Positions 8,101 to 16,576 of a stretch of 64,000 bases of DNA are shown one piece after another. Positions within the stretch are counted from its first letter, which is position 1; every line of letters starts with the position of its first letter. Origin of the DNA: Acidovorax sp. (GTDB lineage: Bacteria > Pseudomonadota > Gammaproteobacteria > Burkholderiales > Burkholderiaceae_C); contig JAUXZO010000010.1 of NCBI GenBank assembly GCA_030692685.1, forward strand, positions 62,001 through 126,000, written 5' to 3'. The notes below the pieces were generated by a model. The model worked only from the letters and a program-made list of their open reading frames with translations. It was not told the origin of the DNA and ran no database searches. A program made the translations under genes and the position numbers.

Positions 8101-11100
8101 ACCGCTGCGCTACCGGTGCTGGTGCTGTGGGCATTGGCACCGCTTCTGGTGTGGTGCGCCAATCTCACCCGGCGCGGCGCGGATGCGCAACCGCTGGCCA
8201 CGGAAGACCGCGAGCTGCTGGAGGGCGTGGCCCGCGACACCTGGCGGCTGTTTGAACGCTGTGTGGACGCGCAGAACCACCACCTGCCGCCCGACAACCT
8301 GCAAACCGCCCCCTACGAAATGCTGGCGCGCCGCACATCGCCCACCAACATCGGGCTGTATCTGCTGAGCACTGCATGCGCACGGCAGTTTGGCTGGATC
8401 GGCACCCAGGAGCTGCTGGAGCGGCTGGAGGCCACGCTGGCCACCTTGCGCACCATGGAGCGGCACCGCGGGCATTTCTTGAACTGGTACGACACCGAAA
8501 CCGCGCTGCCCTTGCACCCGCGCTATGTGTCCACGGTAGACAGCGGCAACCTCTGCGCGCACTTGGTGGCCGTGGCGCAGGCGTGCAGCGCCTTGGCCCG
8601 GCAACCACTCGACCCGCAGGCGGGTGCGCTGGCCACGCGCGCTTCGCTGGCGCGGCTGCAACCGCATTGGGATGCGCTTGCGCAGGGCGCAACGGGTAGG
8701 GCACAACACCCGGCGCTCAGTCGCCTGCTGGACATGCACCCACCCGCTGCAGATCAGCTAGACGACGCCGCCGCGTTCCGCGCGCTGCTTGCGCAGGCGC
8801 AGGATGAACTGCGCCACATGGCAGTGCTGCGCAACCCAGCGGTCGTTCACACCCCGCCCACTGCGCGCGATGAGCTGCAGTGGCTGTTGGCCGACCACCT
8901 GGCCACCTTGCAGTCGGCCGACCGTGACGCCGTGGCTGCGCTGCACGGTGGTGCTGCGCAAGCGAGTGATCGCCTGATGGCCTTGGCCGCAGCCTTTGAC
9001 GGCCTGGCGTGGCAAGCCGATTTCCGCTTTCTGTACCACCCCAAGCGCCATCTGCTGCATATCGGCTACCGGCTGGACGACCAGCAGCTTGACACGTCGT
9101 TTTATGACCTGCTGGCGTCCGAGTCGCGCACCACCAGTCTTTTTGCCATGGCCAAGGGCGATCTGCCCTTGCGGCACTGGGCCGCCTTGGGCCGCCCGTT
9201 TTTTGCCAATGGCTTTCATGCAGTACTGCGGTCGTGGTCGGGCTCGATGTTCGAATACCTCATGCCCACGCTGGTAACGGCAGAACCCTACGACAGCGCA
9301 CTGAGCGAAGCAGGGCGTTCGGCCCTGCGGGAGCACGTGGCATTTGTGCAATGCATGAAGCGCGACATGGGCCTGGACGGGAATATTCCCTGGGGCATCT
9401 CCGAGTGCGCCTACGCAGGGCGCGATCACACCCTGGCCTACCAGTACGCCCCACAAGGTGTGCAGCGCCTGGCCCTGCGCCGGGCGCCCGTGGGCGAGTT
9501 GGTGATCGCACCGTATGCCACCGCCCTGGCAACGCAGGTGGATGTGGGCGCGGCGTGTGCCAACTTCCGCGCGCTGACTAGTCTGTCAGCGCGCGGACGC
9601 TATGGCTTTTACGAGGCGCTCGACTTTACGCCCGAGCGCCAGACCCATGGCGAGAAGTTCACGCTGGTCAGCACCTTCATGGCCCACCACCAGGGCATGA
9701 CCCTTGTGGCGCTGGCCAATGTGCTGCTAGATGGCGTGGCACAGCGCTGGGGCGTGGCGCATGCGCGCATCGAGGCCATGCAGCCCCTGCTGCAGGAACG
9801 CGCCCCGCGCGAACTGCCTGCACTGGTGGTTACGCCACCGCGCCTGCTGCCCCATGCACGCCAGAAAAAGACTCCCGACCATGTGCGACCGGTGGTACCT
9901 GGCGCACAGGCGCTGGAGCCCACACACCTGCTCAGCAACGGGCGCTACAGCGTCACCCTGCGCGCCAATGGCGCGGGCTGGAGCCGCTGGCACCAGACGG
10001 GCATCAGCCGCTGGCGCGACGACGCGCTGCGCGATGCGCAGGGCAGTTTTCTGTATGTGCGCCAGGCAGACTCCAGCGTGCCGGCATCCATCACCAGCCA
10101 CCCGGCGCCCGACGAACGCGCGGTGTACCACAGCATTTTTCACGCCGACCGCGTGTGTTTTGACGCGCTGTGGCCTGGTCTCAAGGCGCACACCACTGTA
10201 TGGGTCAGCCCCGAAGACGACATTGAGCTGCGCAAGGTGGTGGTGAGCAACCTGGGCAGTGAGGTGATCGAGCTGGAGCTGATTTCAGCCCTGGACATCA
10301 CACTGGCCACCCACGCGGCGGATGAGGCGCACCCTGCGTTTTCCAACCTGTTTGTGCAGGCCGAATGGCTCCCAGCGCAGCAGGCCCTGCGTTTTGTGCG
10401 CACGCCGCGACTGCACACCGAAACCACGCTGCAGGCGGCGCATTTTGTGGCCGATGCCGAAGGGCAGGTGCTGGGCTTGCGCTGTCAGACGGACAGACTG
10501 CTTTGGCTGGGGCGCAATCACACCCCTGCCCAGCCGTTGGCGGCACTCAGCCGGGTCCCCGATGTGCAGACCAAACTCGACACGGGTCTGGACCCGGTGG
10601 CCGCATTGGGGGTCATGCTGCGCATCGCGCCTGGCGCACAGGCCTGCGTTACCTTTGCCACTGCAGCGTCGCAAGACCCCGGCACGCTGTCGGCCATCAT
10701 CGACAAGTACCGCCAACCCACCTATCTGGAGCGGGCATCGGCCATGTCGGCCACGCTGGCCAGCATTCAGTGGGCATCGCACCGCCCCCACCGCGACTAC
10801 CTGCCCGCGTTGCAGGCCCTGACGACCGCGCTGGTGATGACCCTCCCCAAGCTTGATGGGTTCAACGCGGGCGTGCTTACAGCCCCCCCGTTGGTCCACC
10901 GGGTGTGCGACCGGCGCGTGTTGTGGCAGCTGGGTATTTCGGGTGACCGGCCCCTGGTGATGGTGATGGCGGGCTCGCCCCAGGGCATGGGCCTGCTGCG
11001 CACCATGGCGCAGGCCTTGCGTGAATGGGCGCGCGGTGGTGTGGCCTGCGACATGGTGGTGATAAGCACCGAGGCCCACTCGTACCAAATGCCGCTGCAA

Positions 11101-13911
11101 CGCGAGCTGGCCCTGCTGCGCGAACACCACGACGCCGACCTGCAGACCCATTCTGGCCCGGCAGTGACCAGCTTTCGCGTGCTGCGGCTGGATGAGCTTT
11201 CCGTCCATCAGCTGGGCACCTTTGCAAGCCTGTCACGCATCACGCTTCAGGCGGATGGCCGCCCTTTGATGCATCAGGTCAAGGCCTTTGTTGCAGAGCA
11301 GGGCGCATGGATGAGCACGCCCTGGCGCGGTGGTGCCACCGACGAGGTGCGCACGCACCAGAGCAGCACGCGGGTGCTGGCGCCCGAGGGCCGCTTTGCA
11401 CCTGTCACAGGAACCTTCGAGTTTGACGTGGCCACCGGGCTGCGTCCGCCGAAACCGTGGGTCAATGTGCTCGCCAACCCCCACTTGGGCGCGCAAGTGT
11501 CTGAAACCGGAGCAGGCAATACCTGGGCGCTGAACAGTCGGCTCAACCAGCTCACGGCGTGGTCCAACGACCCGGTGGCCGACCCACCCGCCGAATGGCT
11601 GCTGCTACAGGACCGCCGCACACGCGAAGTGTGGAGTCTTGCGCCATCCGCGTGGGGCGCTGGCGATGCGGTCTACCGCGTGGAGCATGCCCAGGGCACC
11701 ACCACCATCAGCCACCGCCGCGGGGCGCTGGAGGTGGTGGTGCGCTGGTGTGTCGATCCGGTCACCGCCATCAAGCAAGTGCATGTGGTGGTGCGCAACC
11801 TGGGTGGACGGCGCGCGCACCTGCGCCTGGTGGGCATGGTGGAGTGGATGATGGGAGAAAAGCGCGGTGACCGCGCCACGCTGGCGACGGCGCCTTGTTT
11901 TGCGCCGTTGCCCGATGGCAGGCTGTTGGGCCTTTTGTGCACGCAGACGGAGGAAGCGGCCGGGTTCGGCGGTGGCTCGGCGTTCTTTTGCGAATCTTCG
12001 GCCGGTCCCGGGACGGATGACCGTGCCAACGAAAGCCTGGACTGGACCTGCGATCGCCGCGAGTTCTTTGATGCGCGGGGTGACCTGGTGCTGCCCTTGC
12101 AGATGGCGCAGCGCAGCGGTTTTGGATTGGACCCTTGCGCGGCCATGTCGCGCATGGTGACGCTGCGCGCGGGCGCATCGTTTGAGCGTGTGTACCTGAT
12201 GGGATATGCACCCACTGAAACCGCTGCGCGTCAGTTGATGGCCGATGCGCTGGGCGTGGCGGCAAGCGCACGCGAAACCGCCACCATCGCCCACTGGAAT
12301 GCACTGCTGGGCGCCACGCAGGTCACCACGCCCGACCCGTTGTTCGATGTAATGGTCAATCGCTGGTTGCTGTACCAGACAGTGGCTTCGCGCCTGTATG
12401 CCAAGGCGGGCTTTTACCAGGCGGGCGGCGCCACGGGGTACCGGGACCAGTTACAGGACACCATGGCCCTCACGTGGGCGCAGCCGGGCGCCTTGCGCGC
12501 GCAGATCGTGCTGTGTGCATCGCGCCAGTTCGAGGCGGGCGACGTGCAGCACTGGTGGCACAGCCCGGGCGGCGCGGGGGTGCGAACGCATTTTTCAGAC
12601 GACCTGCTGTGGCTGCCATTTGTGTGCGCGCACTACCTGCAGCGCACGGCAGACAGTGCCTTGCTCAATGAGATGGTGCCATTTTTGGAGGGTTCTTCGA
12701 TCCCGGAGGGCGCAGAAGACGTGTATGAAACGCCACGCACCAGCGCCAACACCGCCAGCGTGTACGAGCATGCCGCGCGGGCCATCGACCGCAGCCTTCG
12801 CACGGGTGTGCACGGCCTGCCACTGATGGGCGGCGGCGACTGGAACGATGGCATGAACCGCGTGGGCGATGGCGGTCGGGGAGAGTCGGTATGGCTGGCG
12901 TGGTTCTTGTGCGCCATCGTCAGCGACTGGATTCCCCTGGCACGCCAGCAAGGTGACCTGGCCCGCGTGCACCGCTGGGGTAACGCGTTGACCGGTTGGC
13001 GCGCTGCACTGGCCACCGAGGCTTGGGACGGCGACTGGTACAAACGCGCCTACTTTGATGACGGCACGCCCTTGGGCACACACACCCGCGACGAGGGACG
13101 CATTGACCTCATTGCGCAGGCCTGGGCCGTGCTGTCTGGCCAGGCAAGCCCCGAACGTCAGCGCCAGGCGATGGCTGCTGTCGAGTCGCACCTTGTCAAC
13201 GCACCCGCGGGGCTCATTCAATTGCTGGCACCTGCATTGCGCCACGCGGAGCCCAGCGCGGGCTACATCCAGGCCTATCCACCAGGTGTGCGAGAGAACG
13301 GCGGGCAATATTCTCACGGGGGTGTCTGGGCGCTGATGGCGGCCGCTGCGCTGGCGGTGCAGGCGTCTCCCGGATTGTGTAAGGACGAAAAAGAGGCTTT
13401 GGATGACGTGCCGTACCGCTACTTCACCTACCTCAGCCCCGCACACCGCGCGCACCATGGCGTATGGGGCGCGTCGTATGGCGTGGAGCCGTACGTGATG
13501 GCCGCAGACGTTTACAGCCAGACACCCTATGTGGGGCGTGGGGGCTGGAGCTGGTACACCGGGGCCGCAGGCTGGCTGCACCGCGCGGCCGTGGAGTCGA
13601 TTGTGGGATTGCAGATGCACGCCCACGAGCTGTGGTTTACGCCGTGTTTGCCGTCCCACTGGCCAGGTGTAGAGATCAGCCTGGTGCGGGCAGGGCGCAC
13701 GCTGCGGTTCATCCTGGTGCGAATAGACGCCAGTGACTGGGAGGCCCGGCGCATGCCAATTAGCGCGCCCGCTGGTGCCCGTTGGCTGCAGGTGGACGAG
13801 CGACTGCGCTGGGCGGATGTTGCGGAGGATGCGGTGTTTGTGGTGCCAATTTGCGTCTTTGGAAATGCGGAGGAGTCAGCGGTTGAGAGTGCTGCGCAAG
13901 TAGCCAGGTAA
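5158..13911 (+). CDS. ndvB: Cyclic beta-1,2-glucan synthase (NdvB/ChvB-like)
   Basis: A 2917-residue membrane enzyme, similar in length to Brucella Cgs and Rhizobium NdvB (about 2830). Domains in order: an N-terminal region, two membrane segments (about 414-440 and 446-471), and a GT84-type glycosyltransferase domain with LTLDSDTQLPPG (Asp641 region) and HRWTRGDWQLWPF. More membrane helices follow (about 828-860 and 957-1000). The C-terminal half holds tandem glucoamylase-like/GH94 domains ending in the phosphorylase motif GGGDWNDGMNRVG (Trp2562, Asp2564). The family builds, cyclises and length-controls periplasmic beta-1,2-glucans, used in osmoadaptation and host interaction. The start is GTG 5158, two bases after the upstream stop; ATG 5167 is an alternative. 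The frame is intact throughout. Confidence 0.9.
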   Translation: MARMGLRAQWPWVPAAMDRMLDARVGPVLEPLRAEVFGIGRFEEHGRHLGASHDAGKAPFGRTTFYPRLQSNIRALRASYHYIFDAPHDDHPNSPAAEWLFDNFHLIEGQLKEIRAGLPPRYYRSLPLLQNAPLEGLPRVYGVAWSFVAHTDSAFDESLLVHFLNAYQGTRELSQGELWALPTTLRVVLIENLRRLAERLASHKAAQDLASLCATHCKDLTLPALQAAWAALERRGVGSVFVVHLAQAMAGRRALGGHAQGFLPVQLWLQTAVPDLVALQTRQQIDQAADQLSMGNAVTALRLIGAADWSDIIGETSLVLRVMLQSPVFAAEDEATRNTTLHGIERLSAHSGRGETEVTQALLARMTGATEAAALAGYWLQGAGRAQLEQTLGARRHTTDAVAVWRSAVALSRVPMYLGALAVGTLGLLAWLVAPLWGSTAWQDAGALAWLSAGVVAALLLLPLSEIVVAVVNRLIGESVKPTYMPRYLLPAGIPHTARTLVAIPAMLSSTGTVTRLVHRLHLHYLANPEPQAQFALLTDGVDANTADLPDDAALLAHAQDLMHALNAQHPPDAGAPLRFVLLHRARTFSRTQQQWIGWERKRGKLEQLVAALATGEQGAFFDLGKLSQLAPYTRYVLTLDSDTQLPPGRLRSLVGVAEHPENQPRLDASNQRVVQGYGILQPRVLAPLPARATTSLWQWLFAGQQGLDPYSAMTSDVYQDFFAEGSFTGKGLLHVATVHAVLGGRLPEDQVLSHDLLEGALARCAMVSDVTLVEAEPEHSDTAASRLHRWTRGDWQLWPFLRHAHRWGIGPIHRWKLLDNLRRSLVAPASLLLTMLAFMGVGLPLATTLSVVVAAYAAAPLMGALAGWVPSRWGQVGVRFVHEASVDLLRALAAGVWHLALLPQQAWLLADAVVRTVHRQVVSRRRLLEWTTAEAAQNALSASLPATLRRHLIAPVLAVGCAVALWGLGRYLDGGDLGLLTAALPVLVLWALAPLLVWCANLTRRGADAQPLATEDRELLEGVARDTWRLFERCVDAQNHHLPPDNLQTAPYEMLARRTSPTNIGLYLLSTACARQFGWIGTQELLERLEATLATLRTMERHRGHFLNWYDTETALPLHPRYVSTVDSGNLCAHLVAVAQACSALARQPLDPQAGALATRASLARLQPHWDALAQGATGRAQHPALSRLLDMHPPAADQLDDAAAFRALLAQAQDELRHMAVLRNPAVVHTPPTARDELQWLLADHLATLQSADRDAVAALHGGAAQASDRLMALAAAFDGLAWQADFRFLYHPKRHLLHIGYRLDDQQLDTSFYDLLASESRTTSLFAMAKGDLPLRHWAALGRPFFANGFHAVLRSWSGSMFEYLMPTLVTAEPYDSALSEAGRSALREHVAFVQCMKRDMGLDGNIPWGISECAYAGRDHTLAYQYAPQGVQRLALRRAPVGELVIAPYATALATQVDVGAACANFRALTSLSARGRYGFYEALDFTPERQTHGEKFTLVSTFMAHHQGMTLVALANVLLDGVAQRWGVAHARIEAMQPLLQERAPRELPALVVTPPRLLPHARQKKTPDHVRPVVPGAQALEPTHLLSNGRYSVTLRANGAGWSRWHQTGISRWRDDALRDAQGSFLYVRQADSSVPASITSHPAPDERAVYHSIFHADRVCFDALWPGLKAHTTVWVSPEDDIELRKVVVSNLGSEVIELELISALDITLATHAADEAHPAFSNLFVQAEWLPAQQALRFVRTPRLHTETTLQAAHFVADAEGQVLGLRCQTDRLLWLGRNHTPAQPLAALSRVPDVQTKLDTGLDPVAALGVMLRIAPGAQACVTFATAASQDPGTLSAIIDKYRQPTYLERASAMSATLASIQWASHRPHRDYLPALQALTTALVMTLPKLDGFNAGVLTAPPLVHRVCDRRVLWQLGISGDRPLVMVMAGSPQGMGLLRTMAQALREWARGGVACDMVVISTEAHSYQMPLQRELALLREHHDADLQTHSGPAVTSFRVLRLDELSVHQLGTFASLSRITLQADGRPLMHQVKAFVAEQGAWMSTPWRGGATDEVRTHQSSTRVLAPEGRFAPVTGTFEFDVATGLRPPKPWVNVLANPHLGAQVSETGAGNTWALNSRLNQLTAWSNDPVADPPAEWLLLQDRRTREVWSLAPSAWGAGDAVYRVEHAQGTTTISHRRGALEVVVRWCVDPVTAIKQVHVVVRNLGGRRAHLRLVGMVEWMMGEKRGDRATLATAPCFAPLPDGRLLGLLCTQTEEAAGFGGGSAFFCESSAGPGTDDRANESLDWTCDRREFFDARGDLVLPLQMAQRSGFGLDPCAAMSRMVTLRAGASFERVYLMGYAPTETAARQLMADALGVAASARETATIAHWNALLGATQVTTPDPLFDVMVNRWLLYQTVASRLYAKAGFYQAGGATGYRDQLQDTMALTWAQPGALRAQIVLCASRQFEAGDVQHWWHSPGGAGVRTHFSDDLLWLPFVCAHYLQRTADSALLNEMVPFLEGSSIPEGAEDVYETPRTSANTASVYEHAARAIDRSLRTGVHGLPLMGGGDWNDGMNRVGDGGRGESVWLAWFLCAIVSDWIPLARQQGDLARVHRWGNALTGWRAALATEAWDGDWYKRAYFDDGTPLGTHTRDEGRIDLIAQAWAVLSGQASPERQRQAMAAVESHLVNAPAGLIQLLAPALRHAEPSAGYIQAYPPGVRENGGQYSHGGVWALMAAAALAVQASPGLCKDEKEALDDVPYRYFTYLSPAHRAHHGVWGASYGVEPYVMAADVYSQTPYVGRGGWSWYTGAAGWLHRAAVESIVGLQMHAHELWFTPCLPSHWPGVEISLVRAGRTLRFILVRIDASDWEARRMPISAPAGARWLQVDERLRWADVAEDAVFVVPICVFGNAEESAVESAAQVAR

Positions 13912-13945
13912 AAGCCAGTATGTGCGATACCGTACAGACCGACGG

Positions 13946-14752
13946 ATGCACACGCTTGCACACTCAGTTACAAGCCCCTGCGGCAGCGATACCAAGCATG
14001 GTGTCAGCCGCCTTATCGTAGGTACAACCATCAAAAAATCGAACTTATCCCCCCTGCAGAACCATCTTTTGGCTGCCCTGCCCGAGTCTGAACTAGCGCG
14101 TTGGTTGCCGCAGCTGGAGCCAATCGACCTGGCTCTGGGGCAAGTGTTGTACGAGTCCGGGGCTGCAATGCCTTACGTGTACTTCCCCACCAACGCCATC
14201 GTCTCCCTGCTGTATGTGCTGGAAGACGGCGCATCGGCCGAAATTGCCGTGGTAGGGTTTGAGGGATTGGTGGGAATCTCCATCTTCATGGGTGGCGGCT
14301 CTACGCCTAGCCGGGCGGTGGTGCAAAGCGCAGGCATGGGGTATCGCATGCGTGCCGATGTCATGAAGGAAGAGTTTGCGCGGTCGGGGCCGGTGGTGCA
14401 TTTGTTGCTGCGCTATACGCAGGCGCTCATCACCCAAATGGCGCAGACCGCTGTGTGCAATCGCCACCATTCTCTGGACCAGCAACTGTGCCGCTGGCTG
14501 CTGCTCAGCCTGGACCGGCTGCAGAGCAACCAGTTGGTGATGACGCAGGAGCTGATTGCCAACATGCTGGGTGTGCGCCGCGAAGGAGTGACTGAGGCCG
14601 CTCTCAAACTGCAAAAAGCCGGCCTCATCAGTTATGCCCGCGGGCATATCAACGTTATCGACCGGGTGGGCCTGGAGGGCCGCACTTGTGAGTGCTACGA
14701 CGTTGTGAAGAAGGAATACGACCGGTTGTTGCCCCCGCGCACAGCCAGTTAG
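13946..14752 (+). CDS. Crp/Fnr-type transcriptional regulator (first copy)
   Basis: A 268-residue regulator with an N-terminal cyclic-nucleotide-binding-like beta barrel (YESGAAMPYVYFPTNAIVSLL, then AEIAVVGFEGLVGI). A long dimer helix follows, then a C-terminal winged helix (MTQELIANMLGVRREGVTEAALKLQKAGLISYARGHINVIDR). It lacks the four-cysteine cluster of Fnr and the cAMP-contact pattern of Crp, so the ligand is unknown. The start is uncertain: ATG 13946 is used here, with GTG 13922 also in frame. It begins close behind the glucan synthase and is followed by a paralogue, so both may regulate the locus; that is inference. Confidence 0.8.
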   Translation: MHTLAHSVTSPCGSDTKHGVSRLIVGTTIKKSNLSPLQNHLLAALPESELARWLPQLEPIDLALGQVLYESGAAMPYVYFPTNAIVSLLYVLEDGASAEIAVVGFEGLVGISIFMGGGSTPSRAVVQSAGMGYRMRADVMKEEFARSGPVVHLLLRYTQALITQMAQTAVCNRHHSLDQQLCRWLLLSLDRLQSNQLVMTQELIANMLGVRREGVTEAALKLQKAGLISYARGHINVIDRVGLEGRTCECYDVVKKEYDRLLPPRTAS

Positions 14753-14756
14753 CCAC

Positions 14757-14796
14757 ACTCCCTGGCTGCTGTGTGCGGTGGCACACAGTCAGGGTG
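14757..14796. terminator. Possible hairpin between the two Crp/Fnr genes
   Basis: CTGTGTGC and GCACACAG form a perfect 8-bp stem around GGTG, extended by CCCTG and CAGGG with small bulges. No T tract follows, so it may be a transcript-stabilising stem, an operator, or a weak terminator. Confidence 0.35.
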
Positions 14797-14903
14797 CTGC
14801 GAGACGCCCACACTGGTCGCAGACGTGCACCTGCCCAGCGCCTGGTGCAGTCGCCATGACACCGCTTCTTTGAGTGGTGCTGGCCGACCAGTGAAGCTTC
14901 TTG

Positions 14904-15605
14904 ATGCCCCGACCTGAAAATGAAATCATCCACCAACTCCCGCGCGCGGCCCGCAAGCAGTTGCTGGACCATTGCGAGCCTTTCGAGCTGGTGCTATCGG
15001 CCGAGCTGAGCGTGCGGGGGGAGCCCCTGGCCTATGCGCATTTCCCGAACGAGGGATTTCTTTCGCTGGTGATTGACGTGGACAGCCATCCGCCGCTGGA
15101 AGTGGGGATGGTGGGTGTGGAGTCCATGCTCGGGTCCGAACTGATTCTGGGAACGGCCACCACCCCCTGGCGTACGCTGGTGCAGGGCGCCGGCTCCAGC
15201 TGGCGCATTGGCGCGGTGCAGCTGCGAGCGCAGATTGAGGCGCTTCCCGCGTTGCAAAAGCTGCTGCAGGCCTGCCTGCTGGCGCGTCTGCACCAGCAGA
15301 CGCTGGCATCTGCCTGCCAGCGCTATCACGCCATTGCTCCACGCCTGGCGCGCTGGTTGTTGATGAGCGAGGACCGGTCGCGCACTGAGAGTTTTCATGT
15401 CACCCAGGAGTTCATGGCGCTGATGCTGGGGGTGCGCCGCGTGGGCGTGACCGAAGCGGCCAGTCATTTTCAGGACGCTGGCCTGATTACCTATCACCGC
15501 GGCGAACTCACGGTGCTCAACCGCGCCGCTCTGGAGGCGCAGGCCTGCAGTTGTTATTCGGCCGACAAGGAAATCCACAACCGCTTGATGAAGGCCGGTG
15601 TGTGA
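14904..15605 (+). CDS. Crp/Fnr-type transcriptional regulator (second copy)
   Basis: A 233-residue paralogue of the preceding regulator with the same layout: cNMP-binding-like barrel (LAYAHFPNEGFLSLVIDVD and VGMVGVESMLGSELILG), dimer helix, and winged helix (VTQEFMALMLGVRRVGVTEAASHFQDAGLITYHRGELTVLNR). It ends in a Cys-containing tail (QACSCYSADKEIHNRL) matching CECYDVVKKEYDRLL of the first copy, so the two arose by duplication. ATG 14904 is preferred over TTG 14901; no strong ribosome site is seen. The two differ in the loops of the ligand domain, so they may sense different signals. Confidence 0.82.
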   Translation: MPRPENEIIHQLPRAARKQLLDHCEPFELVLSAELSVRGEPLAYAHFPNEGFLSLVIDVDSHPPLEVGMVGVESMLGSELILGTATTPWRTLVQGAGSSWRIGAVQLRAQIEALPALQKLLQACLLARLHQQTLASACQRYHAIAPRLARWLLMSEDRSRTESFHVTQEFMALMLGVRRVGVTEAASHFQDAGLITYHRGELTVLNRAALEAQACSCYSADKEIHNRLMKAGV

Positions 15606-15667
15606 CCATCGCTGTCGCGATGAGACCGGATTGATGTATGGGGTCTGCGTCTTTGACCTGGAAACAC

Positions 15668-15727
15668 CCGTTCGGGCTGAGCTTGTCGAAGCCTCGCGCG
15701 GCGCTTGGGCAAGCTCAGCCAGAACGG
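15668..15727. repeat. Inverted-repeat element, CCGTTCGGGCTGAG family (copy 2)
   Basis: Left arm CCGTTCGGGCTGAGCTTGTC and right arm GGCAAGCTCAGCCAGAACGG are near reverse complements. Same family as the elements at 3007 and 60199. It lies between the convergent Crp/Fnr gene and the BON-domain gene. Confidence 0.75.
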
Positions 15728-15770
15728 TTTCAAGAGGATTGACACCGACTCAATACCAAGGATCTGATCG

Positions 15771-15800
15771 AATCCCTGATCCCTGATCCCTGATCCCTGG
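15771..15800. repeat. Short tandem repeat, unit ATCCCTG
   Basis: Four consecutive 7-base units (ATCCCTG) occur just before the stop codon of the minus-strand BON gene. They are intergenic and may vary in copy number. Confidence 0.8.
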
Positions 15801-15802
15801 GC

Positions 15803-16456
15803 CTAGGGTTTGATCTGCAGTTCATCCTGGATGCTGCTGAGTCCCAGAACGCCACGGGTCAGCCGCATCCACCGGCGAAGGTGCGATGGAGGCGCCATGG
15901 CATGCACGTTGTCCGCACCCGCTGGCGGGAAGGGCTCCGCAGCCTGCGGTGCCTCCGAAGCGGTTGGCAGAGGGCGCGGCGCGCGGTCCAGCTCTCGCTG
16001 GTGCTGCAGCAACTGGGGGGCAGGCGAATCAGTGTTGCGGCTGCTGTTGCTGTTGTTGTTGTTGTTGTTGCCAGGTGCAGGTGCAGGTGCGTCGACGGTA
16101 GAGAACATGAAGCTGTCCACCTTGGTTACGCCGGGCACGTTTTGCGCTACGAACATGGCCAGATCCAACTGTGTGGAGTCTGCCACCATGCCGCTGAGCA
16201 ACACCACACCTTGGTGTGACTCCACCCCGATATTGATGCTGCGCACCACCGGCGAGAGCAGCAGCGCAGCCTTGACCCGCGAGGTCAGCACGCTGTCTTC
16301 CAGATAGGCAACGGGCGTGGGGCTGACCGGTGTCCAGGTGGTCATCCCCTCGGCACGCTTGCAACTTTGAAGCAACAGCAGCGAAGCGAGGAAAGCAATG
16401 GCCAACACGCCGACGGAGGCTTGGACCAATGCGCGAGGAGTTTCGTGATGTGTCAT
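15803..16456 (-). CDS. BON-domain protein, probable lipoprotein
   Basis: A 217-residue envelope protein. An N-terminal hydrophobic stretch (VGVLAIAFLASLLLLQSC) ends in a lipobox-like LLQSC, suggesting a lipid-anchored protein. A BON domain follows (about 52-120: LEDSVLTSRVKAALLLSPVV, then VVLLSGMVADSTQ). A low-complexity linker holds an asparagine run (NNNNNNSNSS) encoded by AAC repeats at about 16045-16075. The C-terminus is Pro/Ala-rich and unassigned. BON proteins of the OsmY type bind membranes and respond to osmotic stress, which would suit a neighbour of cyclic glucan synthesis; the link is inference. Confidence 0.75.
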   Translation of the reverse strand: MTHHETPRALVQASVGVLAIAFLASLLLLQSCKRAEGMTTWTPVSPTPVAYLEDSVLTSRVKAALLLSPVVRSINIGVESHQGVVLLSGMVADSTQLDLAMFVAQNVPGVTKVDSFMFSTVDAPAPAPGNNNNNNSNSSRNTDSPAPQLLQHQRELDRAPRPLPTASEAPQAAEPFPPAGADNVHAMAPPSHLRRWMRLTRGVLGLSSIQDELQIKP

Positions 16457-16576
16457 GGGTGCATGCGCTGATAAAGCTGGTCAGCGAAGCGCCGACCGAT
16501 AGATGCACTGTTCCACGTTGCTTGGGCGCCATCTGTGCGTAACCGCACGCATGAGCGTGTAACTTTCAATGCGGTG

